Below are positions 23,960-33,800 of a stretch of DNA of 64,000 nucleotides, piece after piece. The stretch is from G965267605 sp965267605. GTDB taxonomy: Bacteria; Bacteroidota; Bacteroidia; Flavobacteriales_E; Vicingaceae. The stretch is from NCBI GenBank assembly GCA_965267605.1, contig OZ254088.1, positions 2,108,001-2,172,000 of the forward strand, written 5' to 3'. Position 1 is the stretch's first letter. Each line of letters opens with the position of its first letter. The notes beneath the pieces were generated by a model. It had not been told where the DNA came from, did not search any database, and worked only from the letters and a program-made list of their open reading frames with translations. The position numbers and the translations under genes were made by a program.

Positions 23960-26416
23960 ATGGCCAAGAACCAGTATAAGAAGAAGTCAAAAAAGGGAGG
24001 GAAAGGCAAGAAGTTTAAGGATCGGATCAAGCGATTCAAGGAAACCGTTTCGAGTCCCAAAGTGGTGAACACTACCGGCCTGGTATTGTTACTGGTTTCT
24101 ATCTACCTGGTGGTTGCATTCATCTCCTTTTTGTTCACCTGGCAGGTAGACCAAGACAAGCTTAGTTTACCTATGTCTGAATTCTTTGGAGACGGAGACA
24201 TTCAGGTAGACAACTGGCTAGGCAAGATCGGTGCACTAACAGCCCATTGGTTCATGCACAATTGGTTTGGGCTTTCCGCCTTCCTGTTTGCGCTGCTATC
24301 GTTTCTCATAGGGTTCCGGTTGTTGTTTAAAACTACACTGCTTCCACTCAAACGAACTTTGAAGTTGTGCTTGTTCCACATGATCTGGGTTCCATTCGCG
24401 TTAGGTTTCATTTTCCCTGATATACCCATCCTCGGTGGTATGATCGGCTACTATATGAAGGAGCGCTCTGTTGGAATTCTTGGATCTATTGGAACCGCTT
24501 GTCTTCTGGGATTCTCTTACCTGATTTACGCTGTATTTGCCTTCAATCTGAATTTTGAATTTATCAGCAAGCTATTCGAAAAGAGTGAAGAACCTGACCC
24601 CGAATGGGAGGACGACCTTGGCTCCAGTGCTCTAAATGAGGTTGAGATGGCTGAAAATACAGTGCCGTTGGAGGAGTCGGAAGAAACAGTTGTTGAGCCA
24701 GTTGCGCTTGATCTCGACCTAACTGAGCCCGTTGAAGACGAAACTCTTGTTGAAGAGTCCATAGAACTTAGCACTGACGTTCCAGAAGAACCAGTTCCGG
24801 ACACTGATGTTGGTTTTGAGGTGGAAACGGTTGCCGAACCTGAAGAAGTGCTTTCGGAGGAAGAGATCAATGAAAAAGTGCAGGAGTTCGGAGAATATGA
24901 CCCCACACTTGATCTATCCGACTTTAAGTTACCTCCTATTGACTTGCTGAGAGAGTATGACAACGCTGAGGTAAGCGTAAACAAAGAAGAGCTTGAATCC
25001 AACAAGAACCGGATCGTAAGCACATTGGAGAATTACAACATCAAGATCGACAGGATCAAGGCCACAGTAGGACCCACAGTAACCCTGTATGAAATTGTAC
25101 CTGCGCCTGGAGTTAGGATATCCAAGATCAAGAACCTTGAAGACGATATTGCTCTTAGCCTTGCAGCGCTTGGTATAAGGATCATTGCACCGATTCCCGG
25201 TAAGGGAACTATTGGTATTGAAGTGCCAAACCAAAACCCTGAGATGGTATCCATGCGTTCTGTGATCGCCTCAGAAAAGTTCCAGAATGCCGACATGGAG
25301 CTTCCAGTGGTTATGGGAAAAACGATTTCCAACGAGATCTTCACTTTTGACCTTTCCAAAATGCCGCACCTTTTGATGGCAGGTGCTACGGGTCAGGGTA
25401 AGTCTGTAGGACTGAATGCGGTACTAACATCGCTGCTTTACAAGAAACACCCTTCACAGTTGAAGTTCGTACTGGTAGATCCGAAAAAGGTTGAGCTTAC
25501 CCTGTACTCTAAGATTGAACGTCATTATCTGGCCAAACTTCCGGATACCGAAGAAGCAATCATCACCGATAACCAAAAGGTAATCAACACCTTGAATTCG
25601 TTATGTATCGAAATGGACCAGCGCTATGAGTTGCTGAAGACGGCCATGGTAAGGAACATCAAAGAATACAACAGCAAGTTCGTAGCAAGAAAGCTCAACC
25701 CAGAGAACGGGCACCGCTTCCTTCCGTATGTAGTGTTGGTTATTGATGAATTTGCCGACCTCATCATGACGGCCGGTAAGGAAGTAGAAACACCCATTGC
25801 AAGACTTGCACAGCTCGCACGGGCCATTGGTATCCATTTGATCATAGCCACACAAAGACCTTCAACAAACATCATCACAGGTGTGATCAAGGCAAACTTC
25901 CCGGGAAGAGCAGCATTTAGGGTAACCTCGGGAATTGACTCCAGAACCATTCTGGATGCTGGTGGGGCCGAGCAGCTCATTGGTAAAGGGGATATGCTCA
26001 TTTCTCAGGGAAGTAACCTTACACGGCTTCAGTGTGCGTTTGTAGATACGCCTGAGGTTGAAGAGATTTGTGACTTCATAGGAGATCAGCGTGGCTATCC
26101 AGACGCCTTCTTGCTTCCTGAGTACAAAGGAGAATCAGCTGGTGGTGGCGGAGGACTGGATGATGAAGAGCGCGATGCCCTATTTGAAGATGCTGCCCGT
26201 GTTATTGTTGCACATCAACAAGGGTCCGCATCTCTTCTTCAAAGAAAACTTAAATTGGGCTACAATAGAGCGGGTAGAATTGTCGACCAGCTTGAGGCTG
26301 CAGGTATCATTGGACCGTTCGAGGGAAGCAAGGCCAGACAAGTACTTATTCCTGACGAAATGGCTTTGGAACAGTTTTTGAATGACCTTAATAACAAATC
26401 CGAAAATGCGGAATGA
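23960..26416 (+). CDS. ftsK: DNA translocase FtsK/SpoIIIE family
   Basis: The start is placed at the ATG at 23960 (MAKNQYKKKSKK), giving 818 residues. FtsK pumps DNA at the division septum and helps chromosome dimer resolution. Four N-terminal membrane helices (about 30-50, 92-112, 140-160, 175-197) are followed by an acidic linker rich in Glu, Asp, Val and Pro (~210-300). The RecA-like motor carries Walker A AGATGQGKS and Walker B VLVIDEFADLIM. The gamma winged-helix domain (KLGYNRAGRIVDQLEAAGIIG) ends the protein. The ATGA overlap with lolA (26413-26416) shows translational coupling, a recurrent gene pair in Bacteroidota. Confidence 0.97.
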   Translation: MAKNQYKKKSKKGGKGKKFKDRIKRFKETVSSPKVVNTTGLVLLLVSIYLVVAFISFLFTWQVDQDKLSLPMSEFFGDGDIQVDNWLGKIGALTAHWFMHNWFGLSAFLFALLSFLIGFRLLFKTTLLPLKRTLKLCLFHMIWVPFALGFIFPDIPILGGMIGYYMKERSVGILGSIGTACLLGFSYLIYAVFAFNLNFEFISKLFEKSEEPDPEWEDDLGSSALNEVEMAENTVPLEESEETVVEPVALDLDLTEPVEDETLVEESIELSTDVPEEPVPDTDVGFEVETVAEPEEVLSEEEINEKVQEFGEYDPTLDLSDFKLPPIDLLREYDNAEVSVNKEELESNKNRIVSTLENYNIKIDRIKATVGPTVTLYEIVPAPGVRISKIKNLEDDIALSLAALGIRIIAPIPGKGTIGIEVPNQNPEMVSMRSVIASEKFQNADMELPVVMGKTISNEIFTFDLSKMPHLLMAGATGQGKSVGLNAVLTSLLYKKHPSQLKFVLVDPKKVELTLYSKIERHYLAKLPDTEEAIITDNQKVINTLNSLCIEMDQRYELLKTAMVRNIKEYNSKFVARKLNPENGHRFLPYVVLVIDEFADLIMTAGKEVETPIARLAQLARAIGIHLIIATQRPSTNIITGVIKANFPGRAAFRVTSGIDSRTILDAGGAEQLIGKGDMLISQGSNLTRLQCAFVDTPEVEEICDFIGDQRGYPDAFLLPEYKGESAGGGGGLDDEERDALFEDAARVIVAHQQGSASLLQRKLKLGYNRAGRIVDQLEAAGIIGPFEGSKARQVLIPDEMALEQFLNDLNNKSENAE

Positions 26417-27063
26417 TGAAGAAGTTAATTTTACTTGGAACAGGAGCGTTATTAGCGTTTAGCTCGTTTGGACAGGATGCGAAATCAAAAGAAATCCTGG
26501 ACAAACTAACCGAGAAGACGAAAGCCTACAAGAGTATAAAGGCCGAATTCTCATATAAGATTCACAATGCGGCCGAAGGCGTAAATGAAACGCAAACAGG
26601 CACACTCATCACCAAGGGCGATAAGTACTTTATTTCTATTGCCGATCAGGAAATTATGTCTGATGGTAAAATGGTATGGACGTATTTAAAGAAGTCTAAA
26701 GAGTGTCAGGAATCAGCCATTGATTCGGAAGAGTCCGACATGATGAATCCTAAGAAGCTATTTACAATGTATGAATCAGGCTTCAAGGCTAAATACGTAA
26801 AGCAGCTCACTAAGAATGGAAAGACCTATGAGTTGATCAATATATATCCTGACAAGCCTGGTGAGAAATCCTACCATACGGTTCGACTATCAATCCTGGC
26901 TAAGGAAATGAGAATCAATAAGGTCATGATTAAAGGTAAAGACGGTACAAACTACACATACTCCATCAAGACCTTCTCACCTAACGTAGAGGTGAATGAT
27001 GAAGTCTTTACGTTTGACAAAACGAAACACCCAGATGTTGAAGTAATCAACCTGGATGAGTAA
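26413..27063 (+). CDS. lolA: LolA-family outer-membrane lipoprotein carrier
   Basis: This 216-residue protein has a signal peptide (MMKKLILLGTGALLAFSSFGQ) and a LolA/LolB-like fold: LDKLTEKTKAYKSIKAEFSY, then GTLITKGDKYFISIADQEIMSDGKMVWTYL, where the 'SDGKxxWxY' segment is characteristic. It should shuttle lipoproteins across the periplasm. It starts inside the ftsK stop codon (ATGA), so expression is tied to ftsK. A strong hairpin ends the operon. Confidence 0.9.
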   Translation: MMKKLILLGTGALLAFSSFGQDAKSKEILDKLTEKTKAYKSIKAEFSYKIHNAAEGVNETQTGTLITKGDKYFISIADQEIMSDGKMVWTYLKKSKECQESAIDSEESDMMNPKKLFTMYESGFKAKYVKQLTKNGKTYELINIYPDKPGEKSYHTVRLSILAKEMRINKVMIKGKDGTNYTYSIKTFSPNVEVNDEVFTFDKTKHPDVEVINLDE

Positions 27064-27081
27064 CGAGTATTTAACGCATTT

Positions 27082-27107
27082 AAAAGGCCGCATAAGCGGC
27101 CTTTTTT
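27082..27107 (+). terminator. Intrinsic terminator of the ftsK-lolA operon
   Basis: The stem AAAAGGCCGC / GCGGCCTTTT has an ATAA loop and a T-run, 18 bp after the lolA stop. Confidence 0.9.
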
Positions 27108-27241
27108 ATTTCCTGTGTTTTTCTAATCGGAGCGAACCCCCGAGCGCTAGTGATCGCTAATTTCGCTTAGGCTCTCTAAAGTATACTAGAGTATGAAGAA
27201 ACTCCTTTCGGTCGTGGGTGTTAAGGGTAAGTCCAAAAACA

Positions 27242-27269
27242 GAGAAGCCCTGATTTCTCAGGGCTTCTC
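27242..27269 (-). terminator. Intrinsic terminator of the 27306-30785 gene
   Basis: A perfect 12-bp stem GAGAAGCCCTGA / TCAGGGCTTCTC with a 4-base loop is followed on the minus strand by a T-rich stretch, 36 bp past the stop. The 27108-27241 interval on its plus-strand side contains nothing else recognisable. Confidence 0.85.
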
Positions 27270-27305
27270 GAACGAACGATTATTTATTAAACTAAAAGGG
27301 AATCC

Positions 27306-30300
27306 TTATTTAAGAAGAGTGACTTTTCCGTGGAAGGTCTTCTCTTCATTATTGGCAGTTACTACATCCACTCTGTACACGTAAACTTCCGTTTCCGCCT
27401 TCTGCCCATTTATCTTTCCATCCCACTTGGCATCGAGGCCGTGACCTTCCCAGATCTTCTCACCCCACCTGTCGTAAATGTACAAATCCATTTCTTTCAT
27501 TCCAAATCCCTTAGGAGCCCACAGATCGTTGGTTGCATCGCTTCCAGGAGTGAACGAATTCGGGATGAAAATCATGAATTCTGGCTCAATTCTGATGTAT
27601 TGCCCTATACTGTCTCTACAACCCCATTGGTTTTCAATTTGCAGGTATACGTAGTGTGTTCCTGTGTCCTTGTATGTATGTGTAGGACTAAACGCAGTAC
27701 TTGTGTTTCCATCACCAAAGCTCCAGTTATTCGTAGCAGCTCCAATAGATGTATTCAGGAAGCTTACATCCGGTGCCGTAAGCACTTTAGGATTATCTGG
27801 CTCCCAGCTGAACGAAGCAACCGGAATTGGATAAACCGTAATCAAGCCGTTCTGAGTTACTGTAGTTACACAACCCTTGTCGGATGTTGCCGTAAGCGTT
27901 ACATCGTAAGCCTGAGGGCTTTGTAGTGCGTTCTCGTAGCAATGACTTGGAGCATTGGCAGTACTTGAATTGCCATCACCCAGATTCCAATTCCAGCTCG
28001 AAATTGTTCCAAGCGGAATGTTGGAGTTGTTGCTGAAGTTCACACATACTGGTGCACAACCATCAGCCACATCTGGAGCAAAGGTTACAATCGGGTTAGG
28101 GTCAACCGTGTGCACAATCTGCGCGGAATCAACACAACCATTGTTTGAAACGACAATCAGGGTAGTGTTGTAAGTTCCATACTGCGCGTAAGGGTGCGTA
28201 GAAGTTGCTCCTGCTCCCAATGGTGAACCATCACCATAGTTCCAGGTCCAGCTTCCGATAGTACCACCTGGCACATTACTGTTATCTGTAAACTGAGAAG
28301 GATTGCCCTCACAGATATCCGGAACACTATAGTTAACAACCGGCAGCGGATATACGTCTACGTTCTGGCAAACTGTATCCACACACCCCTGATCTGATGT
28401 TACGATCAGGCATACGTTGTAAGTATTGTCTGTTGGATAATTGTGTACCGGATTCTGAATAGCACCGTTTGGTGATCCATCACCATAGCTCCAATTCCAG
28501 TTCACAATGTTACCAGTTGTAATGTTACTCTGATCGTTGAACGGCATTGCGATACCATCACAAACATTGGTGAAGTTGAAGTTCGCAACAGGAGCAGGAT
28601 AGACATCTACCGTTCCGGTAGCCGTATCTGTACAACCAACACCACTACCTACAATCAATCTCCAGTTATATGTACCTGGGGTAGCATAAAGGTGTCCTGC
28701 ATTCTGTGTGAAGTAATCATCGATGTTATCTCCATTCACATCCCACTGCCATGAAGTAATAGCACCAACAGCAATGTTTGAGTTATCAGTGAACGTTACA
28801 ATATCATATTCACACATGTTGTTTACAATCGCTCCAGCGGTTGGGATATCGTTCACCGTAACCGCTTTCACAACGGTCTGCGTACATCCATCAGCGGAAG
28901 TAACAATCAGCGTTACGTTGTACGTTCCTGGCAATGCGTAAGTATGACAAGGGTTCTGTGTATTGTCAACAGGACTTCCGTCACCAAACACCCATTGCCA
29001 TCCGGTAATTGCGCTTCCTGTTGCACTTGACTGGTCTGTAAAACAAGTTTGGTTACCAGTACAAACCGTATCAAACGTAAAGTCGGCTACGGGTATATAT
29101 GGTACGTTCACCGTTATGACCACCGAATCCTGACATCCAGCAGTATTGGTCGCCACCAGCTTCACCTGGTAAGGTCCACCGGCTGGGAAAGTGTGGGAAG
29201 GATTCTGAGTAGTATAGTCAACAGAATTGTTATTACCTATATCCCAGGCCCATCCTGTAATACCACCTACTGTGGTCCAAGAGCTATCTGTAAAGTTCGT
29301 AGCACTACCCGGACAACCGGCAACGTATGTAAAGTGTGCTGTTGGCGGTATACCGGAGGTTACCACAATGGTATCTGAACCAATACATGCCTGACTGGCC
29401 GTATCCTGAACGTCTACCCAGTAAGTACCGGCTCCAACACCCGTTAATGTTTGTGTTGTTTGTCCACCAGGTCCCCAGACATAGGTGTAGTTACCCGTAC
29501 CACCGGTGACATTCGCAGTGATGTTCATGGTCTGACCACATTGCAGGTTCGTATCGTTACCCAGGTTCACGCTAAGCCCAGGGGTAACCACAACGTTCAC
29601 ACCTGCGTTCGTAATTGCGAGAATAGGGCATGCTCCATCATCTACGGTAACCGATACCGGATAACTTCCTGCCGATCCCGGAGGAGCAGTCCAGCACACA
29701 CGCACCGTCAATGGATTCAATCCAGTTGCAGTAACCACCGCACCCGGCAACTGCGTTGTAGCATTTTCCTGATTCAAATACAGTGTATCTCCTGGATCCG
29801 AATCTGTAAAGACAAGGTCGAAACAGAATTGACCACCTTCACAAACTTCAATCGTAGTAGAATCCTGACGCGTACCGGAACCTGTAACGTTAGACACACC
29901 ACCCACAGGGTTCTGCGGTGTCTGGTTAGCACACGCAATAACAATGATCTGGAAATCATAGATCATCTCACACTTGATCAATCCAGACGCTCGGTCAAAC
30001 GACTGAACCCTAACACATGTAACATAGTTACCCGCAGGCGCATTGAATGATAGCACCCCCGTTTGTGGGTTAATGATCATCCCTAAGATTGGTTGAGCCG
30101 CTGAGAACGCACCAGCATAAGGAACGTTTGTAGCAACTGCGCTTCTTGCCGGAACAAGAGAGAATACCAGACTATCACCATCTGGATCAACCACGTTTAG
30201 GTTATAGTTAATGTTTTGGTTAGCACAGGCATATGGAATAGGCTGTGCGTTGATGTACGGTGAATTATCACATGGGAAAGAGCCCGAATACATTTTCGTT

Positions 30301-30785
30301 TCAACATAGATACCTGGCTGTCCAACAAGGTTGGTTGTATTATCTCTACAGCAAGAAGACCAAGAGAAGGTCCAGGCATTACAGGTATTTGGTAGCGTAA
30401 CCGTATCAATGTAGGTTGTAACGTTTACTCCGGGAATCGTACCACCCTGGCAGATCGACTGGGTAATCTGACGCTGACAAATCTGAGATTTGTCAATATT
30501 GGTCAAACCCTGAATCGTATCCATTCTCCACTGTGAAGGTGTTGTACCAACAGTAGTTGTAGTGTAGTTTGATGGATTGGTTAGGTTACAATCGTTGTGT
30601 ATACGCATGTAAGCTGTATACAGGTTGTTTACTGGACATCGGAATACTGTCCATAATGTTACCTCATAAGTGTTAGGCCCAATACACCTGTACGAGATAT
30701 TCGCACCAGGAATGTGAGACGCATAACTACTTGAAAATGTGATAGCTAGCATCAGAACTGCTAGAATTCGACCGATAGATTTCAT
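27306..30785 (-). CDS. Large PKD-repeat protein with T9SS type B sorting domain (different N-terminal domain)
   Basis: The ATG at 30785 (MKSIGRILAVLMLAITFSSSYAS) gives 1159 residues with a signal peptide. The N-terminal domain SHIPGANISYRCIGPNTYEV, followed by TLWTVFRC, is the 'gliding-associated' opening common in Bacteroidota and differs from that of the other eight array members. It is followed by one Ig-like repeat (GGTGNYTYVWGPGGQTTQTL) and seven PKD domains, each with the WxWDxGDG-type strand and a Cys pair (VC/MC near the start, GC near the end). The C-terminal ~90 residues are a type B CTD (FIPNSFTPGSDATNDLW, YDRWGEKIWEG, HGKVTLLK end). An adhesive or surface role is inferred. The ECF-type motif lies 25 bp upstream of the ATG. 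Confidence 0.88.
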   Translation of the reverse strand: MKSIGRILAVLMLAITFSSSYASHIPGANISYRCIGPNTYEVTLWTVFRCPVNNLYTAYMRIHNDCNLTNPSNYTTTTVGTTPSQWRMDTIQGLTNIDKSQICQRQITQSICQGGTIPGVNVTTYIDTVTLPNTCNAWTFSWSSCCRDNTTNLVGQPGIYVETKMYSGSFPCDNSPYINAQPIPYACANQNINYNLNVVDPDGDSLVFSLVPARSAVATNVPYAGAFSAAQPILGMIINPQTGVLSFNAPAGNYVTCVRVQSFDRASGLIKCEMIYDFQIIVIACANQTPQNPVGGVSNVTGSGTRQDSTTIEVCEGGQFCFDLVFTDSDPGDTLYLNQENATTQLPGAVVTATGLNPLTVRVCWTAPPGSAGSYPVSVTVDDGACPILAITNAGVNVVVTPGLSVNLGNDTNLQCGQTMNITANVTGGTGNYTYVWGPGGQTTQTLTGVGAGTYWVDVQDTASQACIGSDTIVVTSGIPPTAHFTYVAGCPGSATNFTDSSWTTVGGITGWAWDIGNNNSVDYTTQNPSHTFPAGGPYQVKLVATNTAGCQDSVVITVNVPYIPVADFTFDTVCTGNQTCFTDQSSATGSAITGWQWVFGDGSPVDNTQNPCHTYALPGTYNVTLIVTSADGCTQTVVKAVTVNDIPTAGAIVNNMCEYDIVTFTDNSNIAVGAITSWQWDVNGDNIDDYFTQNAGHLYATPGTYNWRLIVGSGVGCTDTATGTVDVYPAPVANFNFTNVCDGIAMPFNDQSNITTGNIVNWNWSYGDGSPNGAIQNPVHNYPTDNTYNVCLIVTSDQGCVDTVCQNVDVYPLPVVNYSVPDICEGNPSQFTDNSNVPGGTIGSWTWNYGDGSPLGAGATSTHPYAQYGTYNTTLIVVSNNGCVDSAQIVHTVDPNPIVTFAPDVADGCAPVCVNFSNNSNIPLGTISSWNWNLGDGNSSTANAPSHCYENALQSPQAYDVTLTATSDKGCVTTVTQNGLITVYPIPVASFSWEPDNPKVLTAPDVSFLNTSIGAATNNWSFGDGNTSTAFSPTHTYKDTGTHYVYLQIENQWGCRDSIGQYIRIEPEFMIFIPNSFTPGSDATNDLWAPKGFGMKEMDLYIYDRWGEKIWEGHGLDAKWDGKINGQKAETEVYVYRVDVVTANNEEKTFHGKVTLLK

Positions 30786-30810
30786 AAAACGTGCGTTTGT
30801 GCTACTTAAA

Positions 30811-30838
30811 AGACGGATTGGCGCACCATACGGTTGCC
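30811..30838 (-). promoter_or_regulatory. ECF-type promoter motif of the 27306 gene
   Basis: Minus strand: GGCAAC (30838-30833), 17 bp, CGTCTTTT. The -10-like half ends 25 bp before the ATG at 30785. Confidence 0.7.
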
Positions 30839-30857
30839 TCGATAAAGTAACAAAAAA

Positions 30858-30876
30858 AGGGGGCACATGGCCCCCT
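30858..30876 (-). terminator. Intrinsic terminator of the 30898-35475 gene
   Basis: The stem AGGGGGC / GCCCCCT has a 5-base loop ACATG and is followed by seven T on the minus strand. The same hairpin, including its loop, ends the neighbouring 35665-42594 gene, so the terminator was copied along with the gene. Confidence 0.85.
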
Positions 30877-30897
30877 AACTTTGATGTTCTCAGGTGG

Positions 30898-33800
30898 TTA
30901 CTTGAGTAATGTTACTTTACCTCTATATTCCTTGTTTTCACCGCTGAAGGTTACCAATTTGATCAAGTAAACATAGGTCTCAGTTTCAGCTTTGTTTCCT
31001 TTCACCATTCCATCCCACTTACTGTCTAACTGATGTCCTTCCCAGATCAGTTCACCCCAACGGTTGAAGATCAATGTTGACATTTCATCTACACCGTATA
31101 CTACAGCATTCCATTTGTCATTAATACCGTCTTCTCCAGGAGTAAATGCATTTGGAATGTAGATGAAGAACTCAGGATCTACTCTCACCTGTCTCCAGGT
31201 ACTGTCTCTGCAACCCCATTGGTTCTCAATGTAAAGCCACACGATGAAGTTTCCGGTATCCTGGTAGGTGTAAGAAGGACTTACTCCCGTACTCGTTCCA
31301 ACTCCATCTCCGAAGTCCCATGAGTTCTGGGCATTGCCTACAGAGTAGTTATTGAAATTAATCTCAGGATTAGAAATTTTCACAATGTCCGGATCTGGGT
31401 TGAAATCAGCCACTGGGTATGGATAAACACTGATGTAAGCTGGTTTCGTGATGGCATGCACACACCCTGAATCTGAAGTAACCGTAAGTGTTACATCGTA
31501 CGTAAGCACCGTTGTTCCAGAGTTTGGATAACAATGGCTTGGATCTGTTTGCGTTGAGCCGTTACCATCTCCGAAGTCCCAAACGTAAGACACGATGTTT
31601 CCATTAGCAATGGTAGCCTGGTTCGTGAAATTCGGACACACCGGTTCACATCCATCCAGCACATCGGCCACAAACTCTGAGACAGGTACCGCATTGACAT
31701 TCACTGGCTTTAGCACAGAGTCAACACAACCGTTATTTGTAGACACTATCAATTTGGTAGTATATGCACCCCACTGTGGGTACGTATGTGTTGGATTTTG
31801 ACCTGCCTGAGGTTGCGAGTTGTCACCGAAATCCCAAATCCACGTTTGTGCATTACCACCTGGTACAGTTGTTTGATCCATAAACTGACTTGGTGTACCC
31901 TCACAAACAGATGTTGGCGAGAAGTCTACCACCGGATTTGGATAAACATCAACTGTTTTACTGATCGTATCTGTACATCCTGAATCAGTAGTTACGATCA
32001 ACTGAACGTTCCAGGATTGTGCATTTGGATATGTATGGTTTTCATTCTGATTCGTTCCATTTGGAGAGCCATCACCGAAATTCCAGTTCCAGTTGATGAT
32101 CGCACCAGTAGCCACGTTAGAATTATCGGTAAACGGCATCTGTAGCTGATCACAAACATTTGTGAAATTGAAGTTTGCAGTAGGCATTGGGTGAATTACA
32201 ACATCGTCTGTAATTGTATCGGAACAGCCAGTTCCAGCAAACGCGATCAGCTGTACGGTATACGTACCCGCTGGTAGAGGTGGTGCATAATTATGCGATG
32301 GATTCTGCTGTGTAGAATTAGGAGATCCGTCTCCAAAATCCCATTGCCATCCGGTAATAACCCCAGTACCTATTGTAGAAAGGTCTGTGAACTGTGCTGC
32401 ATCAACCTGACACACATTGTTCACTGCGAAGTTTGCAACTGGATTATCATTAACCGTAACTGTATGCGTAGCTGTACCTGTACATCCTTGAGCAGATGTT
32501 GTAATCACAGTTACTGTGAACGTACCCGCGTTAGCATATGTATGGCACGGATTAGACTGGTTATTTACCGGGCTTCCGTCTCCAAATACCCATTGCCATG
32601 CCGTAATGTTAGATCCTTGAACAGTTGTTAGATCAATAAAGCATGTCTGATCACCATCACACACCGTGTCGAATGTGAAATCCGTTACCGGCAAAGCAAA
32701 GATGTTAATCACTTGCTGAATAGAGTCGATACATCCATTATCCGATGTAGCCACCAATGTAACTGTATATGCTCCTGGAGCGGTGTATGTGTAAGTTGGA
32801 TTCTGTTGCGTTGATGTGGCACCATTGCCAAACTTCCACAACCAACCATTGATGTTACCTGTCGCAATGGTAGATGTGTTATTGAAGTTGATAGCCTGGT
32901 TTGCACAATCATCTGTAAACGTGAAGTTAGGCTGTGGTAGCGGATCAACAGTTACAGCCTGTGTAACTGAATCCACACAACCCGAACCTGCGGTAATCAC
33001 AAGTTTAACATTATACGTTCCAGGGCCAGCGTAAGTGTACGTAGGATTCTGCTGTGTGCTTGTACCAATACCATCACCAAAGTCCCAAGACCAACCGCCA
33101 GGAACCGGAGTAGAATTATCTGTAAAGGACATTGTAAGACCATCACATACGTTGGGAGCAGTAAATGCTGCAGTTGGATTATTGATAACCGTTACTAGTC
33201 CTGTACTGGTTGCAGTACACCCACCTGGCGCAGTTACTGTGACCGTATAGGCCTGTGTAGTGGCTGGTGTAACATTGATGCTCGCAGTAGTCATACCACC
33301 CGGAGCCCATGCATACGTAACACCACCAGGTGTTGCAGTACAGTTGAGGGTTGCAACCTGCCCAGCGCAAATTGATGTACTATCAGCTTGTGCAGTTGGT
33401 TGTGGATTAACAGTAACTGTACCATTGGCTGTGGCCTGACATCCACCTGGAGCCGTTACGGTAACCGTATACACGGTTGTAGCCGCTGGCGATACAGTGA
33501 TAGATTGCGTTGTTGCACCACCGGGTGCCCACGCGTAGGTTACACCAGCTGGCGCAGCATTCGCTGTTAGCGTTGCATTCTGGCCCGCACAAATGGTTGC
33601 ATTATTTACGTTCACGGTAGGTTGTGGATTCACCACAATCGTACCGCTACCTGTACCTATACAACCATTGTTATTATATGTAACCGAATATGTTGTTGTT
33701 GCCGGTGGTGTTGCACTGATAGACTGCGTAGTGTTACCACCAGGGTTCCATAAATAGGTACCCCCACCAACGGAAGGCAATGCTGTTATTGTTCCTTGTT

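Noticed and set aside
27193..27384. Plus-strand 63-codon frame starting MKKLLSVVGV
   Set aside because: It runs through the terminator hairpin at 27242-27269 and into the antisense of the 27306 gene; the C-terminal half has no protein-like pattern.
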